Source: Antedon bifida (taxonomy: Eukaryota; Echinodermata; Crinoidea; Comatulida; Antedonidae). Taken from it: a stretch of 64,000 nt of DNA. Below the pieces are notes generated by a model, which had not been told where the DNA came from, ran no database searches, and saw only the letters and a program-made list of their open reading frames with translations. The stretch spans positions 3,343,001 to 3,407,000 of the forward strand of contig OY727098.1 in the NCBI GenBank assembly GCA_963402885.1. The letters are read 5' to 3'. This document shows, piece after piece, positions 1-9,681 of this stretch. The stretch's first letter is position 1, and each line of letters starts with the position of its first letter. The position numbers and the translations under genes are program-made.

Positions 1-997
1 TGTGTAAAGGATATAATTAATGTAATTCATCTGCCATTCTCTTAGAAACAATATGGTGGTGCTCAGAAAGTTATCAAAGTTATCTCACATTGCAGGATTA
101 GTTAATTAAGATTACTAGAAACCTACCTCAACAATTCTTCACCTGTTAACATTAACAATGACTTGACATTTATTGCATTATAATGTTGCCTAGGGATTGT
201 CACTTACCATTTGGTGTTGATGTGACATCATGAGTGTAATGTCACTATGGATTATGTGATAATGCATATAACATGTTTTAACATTGTAGTGCATTGATTG
301 AAATATTCTCTTCCCAGGTATCAAAAAGGTTTTTTTAAAGGTCATAATTAGGTGAGGGCTTTCGATGTGTTTTACCAGGGGCGAGTGAAATTACATTGTA
401 ATTGAAATTCCATCTTTTCTCTTTTTTTACAAAGCTATTTAGAAATAGAAATAAGTGACACATTTTTGACAATAGTACATATAATAGTATAATAGTATAA
501 TAATACAAAATAGTATAACTGCACATATCCACCAAAATGCTCAAGGTGCTTGTGGAAAACCAAGGGAAAACTAATCCGTAAACCTAAAAAAATAGACAAA
601 AAACTCACATAAAGTTGCATTCCTTTTACCAGCAATTTAAAATGCATATATCATCTTTAATATTCAGCTAGTTAGTTATAGATATATAAAACAATAATTA
701 TGCTAAGTTTCTTGCTAAAGGCCAATTTACACAGACGAGCGGTAACGGTAATAACAATATATTATCTATGTTTAAATTCCTTGACCATTTACACACAACA
801 CGGAGTGGACGGGCAGTTTCCGCTCAGGATAGATACAGTTTTTATGTGGGACAAGCTTTACAAAGAAACAAGATTTCCCATTGTCATAGGCCTTCATGTT
901 ACTGTATATTTTTTTGTTTTTCGCTCTTTAAAATGATTGCTTTATTTTGTAAGGATATTGTATTGGTAAATAATCTTTAATAAATTTCTATTTATAG
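1..997. other. Intron of gene 1 upstream of its first visible exon
   Basis: No exon with family similarity is visible. Around 715-760 the GC-richer stretch beginning GGCCAATTTACACAGACG resembles the end of a MITE, without a clear partner end. The rest is AT-rich. Confidence 0.4.
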
Positions 998-1199
998 AAA
1001 GTTGGATGTGATGGTGTTCTTAGTTCTGGTCTTGAATATGACAAATGCGGTGTATGTGACGGCCACAATACAGCTTGTGAAGTTCACACAGGAACGTTTA
1101 ATAAAGTTACAATGTCCGTGGGTTATAATGATATAGTCACCATACCTGTAGGAGCTATGTACATAAATATAACAGCTGCTAAGAGCATGAATTACCTTG
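998..1199 (+). CDS. Gene 1 exon: Cys-rich/spacer junction
   Basis: Acceptor TTTATAG, donor G|GTAAGT, ends in phase 1. It encodes window residues 1-67, starting KVGCDGVLSSG and containing KCGVCDGHNTAC, the conserved ADAMTS cysteine motif at the end of the Cys-rich region, then the first spacer strands (VTIPVGAMYINITA). NITA is a possible N-glycan site. An incoming phase of 0 is assumed from the matching exon of gene 2. Confidence 0.85.
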
Positions 1200-4100
1200 G
1201 TAAGTTACAATAACATTTTTCATTGTCCAAAAAAATTGTATATTTAACACCATTTTCAACTAGAATATAATGGGTTTTTTTTACACACTTAAATAGCTTA
1301 AATATAAAAAAATATTCTTTTATTTAATTAATGTAATGGCATTATTGTCACAGGAGCACTTGTGTAAAAATGTATCAAATTTAAGCAAAAATAAATAAAA
1401 ATATAAACAGCTGTAAAATTATTGTATACAATTCATTTCATTGATTTTGTTAAAAGATTTAATGAGGTTGAGATAGTAAAAAAGAGGCCACGCACTTCTA
1501 TGCATTTGGAAAAAAACGCTAATTTTTTATCTTATTAATTCTCATTTGTATTTATTTTTTCAGCACTAGCAGACACAAATGGTGAAACCTACATCAATGG
1601 TAACTGGCATATAGATACAAACGGTAACTACCCAGCTGCAGGCACAATGTTCCAATACAAGAGAGCATCTGTTACAGCTGGATCTGGACAACAACTTATA
1701 GCAGAAGGTCCTACTGATAAAGATCTTATAGTTCAGGTAGGTAGAATATAGAAAGTATTATACAAGAACTATACTAGAATCTTTGCTCGCATGCATCATA
1801 CTATAGATAAATACTTATTATAGTCTATCTTCTACTTTTTCAGCTGATATTTCAAAAAACTAATCCTGGAGTTGAATATGAATATGTTATTCCAACTGAA
1901 ACTCTACCTACTACTGTCAAGCCAACAACAACCACTGAAACTGATGCTCCTCTAACAACTTCTCTGCCAAAAAATAAACATGAGGTAACTGTATTTCATT
2001 TAGGCTCTTATTAGTTATTATAGAATAATAATTCTTTGTTTCAAATGTTTTCATTGTTGCTTACTGTATAGTGTAAGTTAAGCCAATGATTAATAAGACA
2101 CCTGCATTGCATATTTCTGTGTAAAATATTATCACATAGACTCACAAATCACAAACTACTTTTTTTTATTAGATTATTTATACCTTAATTAAAAATTATA
2201 ATTGTGTATATCTGTCATTCTTTTACAGGAAATAGACAGTAACCCTAGTAGAACAACTTCTACAAACCAACAGAATTCTAGATCACATAAAAAAAAGAAA
2301 GGCAACAGAAAAGGACAGCAACCAAGAACATCTACAGGGTCACCGGCAGTGGCATCACCTGTAAAGCCAAAAAATAATAAACAAAAACAGGATGATATTG
2401 GATTAACATCTCCTGTTTTACCTCCTAACCTTGGACCCAATGCAAGAACTCCAATAGACAGTGGTGGTTTATGGCCAAATGGTAACAAACCAAAAATAAA
2501 CACGCAGACAAGCAATACCCCTGTTCCTGATGCACAAAAGGTGACTGAAATGCCAGATTCTACTACAGAACAAACTACACAGGAATCAAACAGAAGACAT
2601 CATCACTTTTCTAATGATGACACACCAATTGATGTACAGGCTGAAGAAAGCAAAGCAGCAGCAGCTGTGCTTTCAGAAAATACCAAAACAATTGATGAAA
2701 CAAAGACTGTGCAAGAAATTGTGCCATCACCTTCTGGTGTTGTTGAGTCTGGAAGTTCACAACAGGAAGTAGATAAAACAAAAGATAAAAATATTGATCC
2801 TCCATTTGTTGATTATAGTGAAACTACACCCAAACCAATCAAAGCTGATGATGCATCAGCAAATGGTGATGCTTCTCCAACTGTAGGATCTAAGATCACA
2901 CCAAAGAATACATATAAATCGGAAAAAGTATCAACAACTGAGAAAACATTTTTTAATAGAAAGACATCAACATCTGAAAGACCATCTCGAAACTCAGATA
3001 GATTGGCATCAGAAAGAATTCCACCTAGTACTCTGGAAGATAGACTTGGTAGCAATGGAAATAATCCAGAGGAAGCTGAACCCTCGCCTGCCACACCTGA
3101 TCACAATGCATTAAATATTGCAGATTCTAACAGTAAAGAATCTTCACATGGTACTAGCCGTTCTTCAGGAAATCCATATTATCCTAATCATGAAGACTCA
3201 CTTCCTTCTGGATTGTTACCAAATGGTAAACCAAAGGTGATTAATCCTTACAAACCAGGATTCATGATTCCAAATACTCAGGCACGTGATGGTAATCCGT
3301 ATAGGTCTGGAAATGGACAAACAGATGCTCTATCTGAAGAGAATCCTCAAAGAATTCCAGAAACACAGGGTTACCAACAGAATGGTGGATATCCTCAAAG
3401 CAGTGGCTATCAACCAAATGGCGGTCGTCCACAAAATAGTGGTTATCAACCAAATGGTGGTTACCAGCAAAATGGCGGTACTCAAACAGGTGGCTATCAA
3501 CAGAATGGTGGTTACCGACCTAATCCTAATAGTGGATTTCCACAAAGTGGCAGTACTCAAAATGGTGGCTATCAACCGAATGGTGGTTACCGACCTAATC
3601 CTAAAGTTGGATTTCCACAAAGTGGCAGTACTCAAAATGGTGGCTATCAACCGAATGGTGGTTACCGACCTAATCCTAATGGTGGATTTCCACAAAGTGG
3701 CAGTACTCACAATGGTGGCTATCAACAGAATGGTGGTTACCGACCTAATCCTAATGGTGGTATTCCACAAAGTGGCAGTACTCAAAATGGTGGTTACCAA
3801 ACAAGTGGTTCTCAAAATGGTTACCAACCAAATGGTGGTTCACAAATTGGTGGTTACCAACCAAATGGTAGATTTCCACAAAATGGTGGTTACCAACCAA
3901 GTGGTGGTGGTTCTCAAAATGGTTATCAACCAAATGGTGGTGGTTCTCAAAATGGTTATCAACCAAATGGTGGTGGTTCTCGAAATGGTTATCAACCAAA
4001 TAGTGGTGGTTCTCAAAATGGTTACCAACCAAATGTTGGTTCTCAGCAAGGGGGTGGACGGTACAACCATAACCCATCAAATACTGATGCTGGAAGTGGA

Positions 4101-7100
4101 TTACCTTATGGAGGCTCACCAAATGGTGGAGCATTCCCAAGTAGCAACCGCGGACCGTCAACTGACGATACCACAACTGGCAGTCCTGATGGTGAACAAG
4201 AGCGGCAAGAAATGCCAGTTGTGAATCCATTAAAAACTGGAAATGTTGGAACTGAGGATGCCACTTATCTTTGGCAAGAGGTCGGCCTTTCAGATTGTTC
4301 TGTCACTTGTGCAGGGGGTAAGGACTCTTTTATTTATGCATACAAAGGACATCAATGATTGTTATACCCCTGTGTTTGGATAAACCTAGTGCTATATTAA
4401 CAACTACTAGCAAACAAAACTAATATTGAATTCATTTTTCCAGGTACCCAACACAAAGTAGTAATATGTTTCAATTTGGAAAATGCAAATGAAGCAGAAG
4501 ATTCATATTGTGATGAGCGGTACAAACCACCAACAAAGACAATCATTTGTAATACTCAACCATGTCCTGCTATGTAAGTATAAATTGGTATATATATTCT
4601 CTGAAATGCTCATCAGTTTTGATAGACTGAATGTCAAGACATTTAAATATATTTATTTTATTTTTTATTTTATTTCGTTTTATTTCAGTAGGGTAGCCCT
4701 CTCAGTAATAAAATAAAACTGCTCTTCAGAGGGGCCCTACGGCACATTTAAACATAATTTTAAAACAACTTAAACTAAACTTAAACTAAAACTAAACTTC
4801 AAAGCATGTTCTCATTATTAATTATAACTTGTTATACCATTTTTAATTATTTTTCGCTGCAACCATCCTATATACAGTAGAAGATCCACTAAATCATTGC
4901 AGATACTAAATGAAAAAAAAACATTGAGAATTTGATCTATTTTACTACAGGTGGGAAGTTGGTATGTGGAGCCAATGCAGTAGAACATGTGGACGTGGTA
5001 TGCAAATGAGACAGGTGATATGCAAACAAAAGAAATCTGCTTCTTTAACAACAATTGTTGACATGAGTAACTGTGATGCCAGTAAGATTCCAGACAAGGT
5101 ACAAGAGTGCTCAATGGCAAGGTGTACTATGTGGAAGACAGGAAGGTGGCAAACGGTATGTAATATACAGATATTTACTGGGTTAAGGGGCATGGTTTAA
5201 AATAAATAAATATTTAAATATATTTAAATATATAATACTGCATTTTTCTTACTGTATTTGTAGTGTTCTGCACAGTGTGGTGATGGCGTACAAAGTCGTG
5301 ATATAACTTGTATTGATGATAACATGAATCCAGTGGATGTAAGTGGTTGTGACCCTAATTCAAGACCACTGGAATCTATAGCGTGTACAGGGCCACCATG
5401 CGATACTAAATGGTTTATTGGTGATTGGCCACGACAGGTATGTTTGGGTATTTGCATTTTTGGATTGGACAATCGAAAAGGAATAAGCACCAACATTTAT
5501 GAAGAAATTCTGTATAAAAAAAAAACTTTCTTTGCCTGCCTACAATGCAATCATCATTTTAATAGTACCCATGACTAGTTGATTTCAGAATTATTTTATA
5601 GACATTTTAAACCTTTTTAAATGTAGAAACAGAAAAATGACATATATATACCTTATTCAATTTAAAATTTAAACAAACATACGGAGTCAACTGATTTGAA
5701 TATAATTTGTTTACGATTTTTGTTTTCTTTTAAGTGTTCTCGAGAATGTGGTGGAGGCCAGATGGCTAGGGTAACTGTCTGTACTACTGTTGGTCTACAT
5801 GGTGATATGGGTAGTGGTCAGTGTGACGTTTCATTAAAGCCACGAGAGGTTAAGGCTTGCAATAGTCAACTCTGTGGTGCAAAATGGTTCGCCTCAGAGT
5901 GGGGCCAGGTAAGGGTGCCATTCAGAGTTTTTTTACAGAGGCCCTTGAAAACCTTGTGGCCTGCACAGGAGGTTGTTTCTTTGCAACCACTGCACCACTT
6001 TAATTCTTGTGACACAGCACTGCCTTTGAAGTAGACAATTGCCAGCAAAATTATTATTATTATATTATAATTATATTTTTAACATTGAAAATATCTCTGA
6101 TGTAAAATCTCTGTATATACTGAGGTATAATACTTATACTGACTAACTTGTAAATAATGTGGACATGTTGAATAAGGTTGTTTGTCATTGACAAAATGTG
6201 AATGAGATAGAGAAACCTGTGTCTCACAGCCCAACTGAGCTGAATTTCACACAGTTGTGGATGACACATGAAACAACTTTCATTCCTTTTAAGGATCCCT
6301 TTGTATGGCACAGCTTCCATCAAACAGTGCTCATTCATCTGTCAATCTTACTGAATATACTGTATCAAGTATTTTGTATAAATGATAGTGAATGATACTA
6401 ACAGTGTTTAATTGAATTTTCAAAAAGAATGTCCAACTATTGCTTCCCATTTCAGTGTTCTGTAGAGTGTGGTGTTGGCATTCAGGCACGTGATGTGATG
6501 TGCATAAGTCAAAATATTCCTAAACGAATACTAGATGATAGTGCTTGTCCAGCCCGCTTAAAACCTGCAGAAGAACAGAGATGCGAGTTGACGTCCTGTT
6601 CACCAATGTGGTTAAAAACAGAATGGTCCACGGTAAGCCTTTTAAAAACATCTTTTTTTAACTTATTTTATCTTTAATAAAAAATGTATTGTATTAAAAA
6701 ATTGGAAATGTATTTTATTGTTTTTTATTTATTGAATGAGTAATAAATATCTATCTTGTCAACACTAATTATTATTAAACTTTGTTTTCAAAAAGTACAG
6801 TATGGTTGAGAATGTGTCAACGATTCAGCTGGTATGCTACAGAAGACGGTTGAAGCATAACAATTAAAACGTCAAGACATTTTCAACCATACTTTATTTT
6901 CTTTTAGACACACATGATATGCCTAAATTTATTTATTTATTTATTGTTTATTCACCATGCAAACCTTTAAACAATATTTCAAAACTGATTATCTTTATTG
7001 TTTTATGCAGTGTTCAAAAACGTGTGGTACTGGTAGTCAAACGAGAGAAGTAAAATGTATGTCACACAATATGCAAGCATCAAATGAATGTGATGAAAGT

Positions 7101-7856
7101 AAAAGACCAGACACACAACAAGAATGTAATAAATTACGGTGTGCACTTAATACACAGCCAAGTGAGTATGATACTACCTTTATATAAATTAACTATTTAG
7201 GGATCATTTTAAAATTGTTTTACTGCGGTTACTGCAGTAGCTACATTATGTTTCCCCTTTATAGTTCAAGTTCAAGTTTATTGTTTCACACAATGCAATA
7301 TACAATATAATACAGAACATGAATTAATAAATATAATTGTGTGTGGAGGACGCATTAAGCATAGGCTTTAAGTTTGGTCCTCCATATAAATAAATATATA
7401 TTTAATTATAAAAAAACACTTCTTTCTTTTTGTCTAATTAGAGTAGTGTAAGCTATGTTCATACTGAACCGAGCCTGTCTGGTCTGGTGGCCAGATGAAC
7501 AATTGTTTGAAAATGTTTTGTAGTGTTTAAGAATAGAACTGTAAACACTAAATCATTTAAAATTTCATACAAAATGTATGTGTGTGATCGAAAAAAGTAA
7601 TGTAGGGCTGACCAAATCAAAGTTAGTGTGAAGAAATTTGCTACCAAATCTTCTGCATATCAAGCAGAAGAATTAAAATTTAGAGAACAAGTAGAATTGT
7701 ACAGAATATGTAAACAATGAATTTGTTTCTTACGCAGGTTCCACGAAGTGCACAGATCGTTATACATACTGTGATAAAGTTGCTCAAGCACGACTTTGCT
7801 CGTATGCCTTCTATAAAAAGTACTGTTGCCATTCCTGCTTTGGACGTAATAGATGA
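998..7856 (+). CDS. ADAMTSL: Gene 1: ADAMTSL2/4/6-type secreted protein, 3' part (11 exons; 5' part outside window)
   Basis: Exons: 998-1199, 1564-1736, 1844-1984, 2229-4317, 4444-4573, 4951-5155, 5264-5437, 5735-5908, 6456-6632, 7011-7161, 7738-7856 (stop TGA). All introns are GT-AG and phases agree (0, 1, 0, 0, 1, 2, 0, 0, 0, 0, 1), giving 1244 residues. Domain order: end of Cys-rich (VGCDGVL, KCGVCDG), spacer (YINGNWHID, GTMFQYKR, LIAEGPT, NPGVEYEYVI), a 700-residue low-complexity linker, six TSP1 repeats, PLAC. The spacer motifs are those I know from ADAMTSL4 and ADAMTSL6 (THSD4), and one spacer followed by six TSP1 and PLAC is the ADAMTSL2/4/6 layout. By family it should be a secreted, fibrillin-associated matrix glycoprotein without protease activity. 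The N-terminal exons are missing, so a true ADAMTS protease cannot be ruled out. TSP1 repeats carry CSVTC/CSRTC/CSKTC sites suited to O-fucosylation. Family assignment is firm; the subfamily is inferred. Confidence 0.85.
1564..1736 (+). CDS. Gene 1 exon: spacer domain, middle
   Basis: Acceptor TTTTTTCAG, donor CAG|GTAGGT, phase 1 to 0. It encodes residues 68-125, including TYINGNWHID, GTMFQYKR and LIAEGPT, the most conserved spacer motifs of ADAMTSL4/6. Confidence 0.88.
1844..1984 (+). CDS. Gene 1 exon: end of spacer and Thr/Pro-rich start of linker
   Basis: Acceptor CTTTTTCAG, donor GAG|GTAACT, phase 0 to 0, residues 126-172. The first half closes the spacer (LIFQKTNPGVEYEYVIPT). The rest is Thr/Pro-rich (TVKPTTTTETDAPLTT) and looks suited to mucin-type O-glycosylation. 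Confidence 0.85.
2229..4317 (+). CDS. Gene 1 exon: giant disordered N/G/Q/Y/P-rich linker exon ending in the first half of a TSP1
   Basis: A single 2089-bp exon (acceptor TTTTACAG, donor GGGG|GTAAGG, phase 0 to 1) encodes window residues 173-868. Residues up to about 550 are polar and charged with KKKKGNRKG, His and Ser/Thr patches. From about nt 3366 it becomes repetitive: four 25-residue (75-bp) units around NGGYRPNPNGGFPQSGSTQ (3500-3790), then 11-12-residue units around GYQPNGGGSQN (3885-4050). The exon closes with a TSP1 start (WQEVGLSDCSVTCAGG) completed by the next exon. It sits where ADAMTSL2 has an N-glycan-rich module and ADAMTS7/12 a mucin module. Codon use is consistently GGT/AAT/CAA, as in a recently expanded repeat. 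I know no family member with this composition. Confidence 0.88.
4444..4573 (+). CDS. Gene 1 exon: second half of first post-linker TSP1
   Basis: Acceptor TTTTTCCAG, donor AT|GTAAGT, phase 1 to 2, 130 bp. It encodes residues 869-912 with cysteines in VVICFN, DSYCDE, IICNTQPC, completing the repeat begun in the previous exon. Size and phase equal gene 2 exons 7 and 12. Confidence 0.88.
4687..4742. repeat. Inverted repeat (hairpin) in gene 1 intron
   Basis: GTAGGGTAGCCCTCT and, after about 27 nt, AGAGGGGCCCTAC form an imperfect stem of about 13 bp around a loop containing AATAAAATAAA. It may be the end of a small mobile element or a foldback. Confidence 0.4.
4951..5155 (+). CDS. Gene 1 exon: TSP1 no. 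2 and the Trp strand of no. 3
   Basis: Acceptor TTACTACAG, donor ACG|GTATGT, phase 2 to 0, 205 bp. It encodes WEVGMWSQCSRTCGRG through MARCTM, then WKTGRWQT, which joins the next exon. The WxxxxW spacing and CSRTCGRG are classic TSP1. Gene 2 exon 13 has the same length and phases. Confidence 0.9.
5264..5437 (+). CDS. Gene 1 exon: TSP1 no. 3 body, Trp strand of no. 4
   Basis: Acceptor TATTTGTAG, donor CAG|GTATGT, phase 0 to 0, 58 codons. It opens at the first repeat cysteine (CSAQCGDGVQSRDITC), ends the repeat with CTGPPC and adds WFIGDWPRQ for the next repeat. Confidence 0.9.
5735..5908 (+). CDS. Gene 1 exon: TSP1 no. 4 body, Trp strand of no. 5
   Basis: Acceptor CTTTTAAG, donor CAG|GTAAGG, phase 0 to 0. 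It encodes CSRECGGGQMARVTVC through ACNSQLC, then WFASEWGQ. Confidence 0.9.
6456..6632 (+). CDS. Gene 1 exon: TSP1 no. 5 body, Trp strand of no. 6
   Basis: Acceptor CATTTCAG, donor ACG|GTAAGC, phase 0 to 0. It encodes CSVECGVGIQARDVMC through RCELTSC, then WLKTEWST. Confidence 0.9.
7011..7161 (+). CDS. Gene 1 exon: TSP1 no. 6 body
   Basis: Acceptor TTTATGCAG, donor CCAA|GTGAGT, phase 0 to 1, 151 bp. It encodes CSKTCGTGSQTREVKC through ECNKLRC. Length and phase match gene 2 exons 9 and 20, which also end a TSP1 series. Confidence 0.9.
7263..7385 (-). mobile_element. Probable LINE 3'-end fragment
   Basis: Plus-strand AGTTCAAGTTCAAGTTTATT is the reverse of a retroposon tail ending in short TTGAAC repeats, as in CR1/L2-type LINEs. 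It is only a 3' fragment with no coding part. Confidence 0.35.
7738..7856 (+). CDS. Gene 1 last exon: PLAC domain and stop
   Basis: Acceptor CTTACGCAG, phase 1 in. It encodes 38 residues with the six-cysteine PLAC pattern (CTDRYTYC, ARLC, CCHSC), ends FGRNR and stops at TGA 7854-7856. PLAC closes the polypeptide in papilin, lacunin and most ADAMTSL proteins. Confidence 0.9.
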
Positions 7857-9057
7857 TCAATTGTTAAATGAAAGTAAAATATAATGTTAGCATTCGTACC
7901 TATGCATGAATAAATCATATGGCTGAGCCCCATAGGAATATAGAACAATATCGTGCAACTCTGTTTACTAGCATTATATATTCACTGAAAATGGTGATAT
8001 AAGGTAAATTAGCATGCAAAGAACATGTATAATATAGCCTCACATGAAATATTATCCTATAGGATGGCCTACTAAAGATGTCAACTAAGAGGGTTAGTTC
8101 ACCAAATGTATGCACCTTTTATAGCGTTAGTCTAGATTAAATTATTAGACGATAATATGTATTTATATATAAAATATAAAATAAAATATGCTCTAGATGA
8201 ATGTACTTTCTTACTATGAATTCAGTAGCAAATTAAATAATAATGTGGTTATATTTCATCTGATATTTCTCATACAGTATTATAATGTAGTGATATAATA
8301 AGTAGTAGAGTTATGTCATTTTTAGATTTCAAAAAGAAATATAAAAGATTTCAACGTTTTTGTATTTTGTACATTATATGAATTTTATATATTTTAAAAA
8401 TCTTGGAACTTGGTTTTCCTTTTTTGATTTGAATTATAAATTGGCAACACTATTACCCCATTGTAGATATATAAATAATGTTCTATTAACCTATTTTGTA
8501 CATAAAATTGTATAAAGTTATTGATATTATTGGCATTAGGAAAGTAATTTTGTACATTAGTATTATTTGTATTAACTGCTGCAAGCCCTGGGTACCTGAC
8601 AATGAACTGATGTGGTGAATTTTTAGCTACAAAATAAAATACTATATAAAATGGTATATTTATGCACAAAAAGACAGTCTTTCAAAAGCATATCTAATAG
8701 TTATTTAGGTATATTTTCTCAAATTATTTTTCTTGTAAAGAAACAGTGGTTAATTTATCGATCCTCCCGCATAAGCGCATCCCCTCCGCCCCAAACCTTC
8801 TGGTATATTGTTTGTCTTTGGTTGCAGCTGAGCACATAAATACCTAAAGTATTATGTACAATAACAATTGATTGCTTTTGTATGAATAGTTAGGTAGTCT
8901 ATAAATAAATGTTATTTTAAAAACAAGTGTTTTACTTCTGATCTGATAAATTAACTTTTATTTGCTAATTAAGATAAAGGAAGCTTCTCCTCTCTCCTTA
9001 CTAATTAATGATGTACATAAAATTCCATTTCAATATTATTATTACTGTCACATCTGT
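7857..9057. other. 3' flank of gene 1
   Basis: AT-rich, with probable 3' UTR at its start and several further AATAAA-like hexamers. The last 60 bp (9000-9053) are repeated after the satellite at about 12499-12552. No gene is seen. Confidence 0.5.
7909..7914 (+). terminator. Candidate polyadenylation signal of gene 1
   Basis: AATAAA lies 53 nt after the stop codon and is the first canonical hexamer in the 3' flank. Further hexamers occur downstream, so a longer 3' UTR is possible. Confidence 0.4.
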
Positions 9058-9681
9058 ACCATATCATCATCTTATAGTGTCATAGGACCACTTTATGTCA
9101 AAAAATAAAAAGGTCGAAATTTGGTCATTTTTCGAGAAAATCCCTGTACTATAGTACAGGGATTTGTTTGCAATATTACCCAAATTTTGACCTTTTTGAA
9201 ATCCAATTAATATGCACTAATATTGCTATATGTGCACGTATAGTACCATATCATCATCTTATTGTGTCATAGGACCACTTTATGTCAAAAAATAAAAAGG
9301 TCGAAATTTGGTCATTTTTCGAGAAAATCCCTGTACTATAGTACAGGGATTGTTTGCAATATTACCCAAATTTTGACCTTTTTGAAATCCAATTAATATG
9401 CACTAATATTGCTATATGTGCACGTATAGTACCATATCATCTTCTTATAGTGTCATGGGACCACTTTATGTCGAAAAATAAAAAGGTCGAAATCTGGTCA
9501 TTTTTCGAGAAATCACCCAAATTTCGTCATTTTTTAAATCCAATTAATATGCACTAATATTGCTATATGTGCACGAATAGTACCATATCATCATCATATA
9601 GTGTCATGGGACCACTTTATGTCAAAAAATAAAAAGGTCGAAATTTGGTCATTTTTCGAGAAAATCCCTGTACTATAACTG

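Noticed and set aside
700..980. Short plus-strand ORFs before the first visible exon of gene 1
   Set aside because: No Cys-rich domain motifs, no good splice sites in phase; the region resembles a MITE remnant.
3286..4224. 312-codon plus-strand ORF in another frame, and minus-strand ORFs at 3330-3827, 3751-4230 and 3840-4070
   Set aside because: These arise because the 75-bp and 33-36-bp repeats are multiples of three, so every frame stays open. Only the frame continuous with spacer and TSP1 gives meaningful domains and correct splice phases.
998..7856. Gene 1 as papilin
   Set aside because: Papilin has Kunitz domains between the TSP1s and PLAC. None is present, and six contiguous TSP1s run straight into PLAC.
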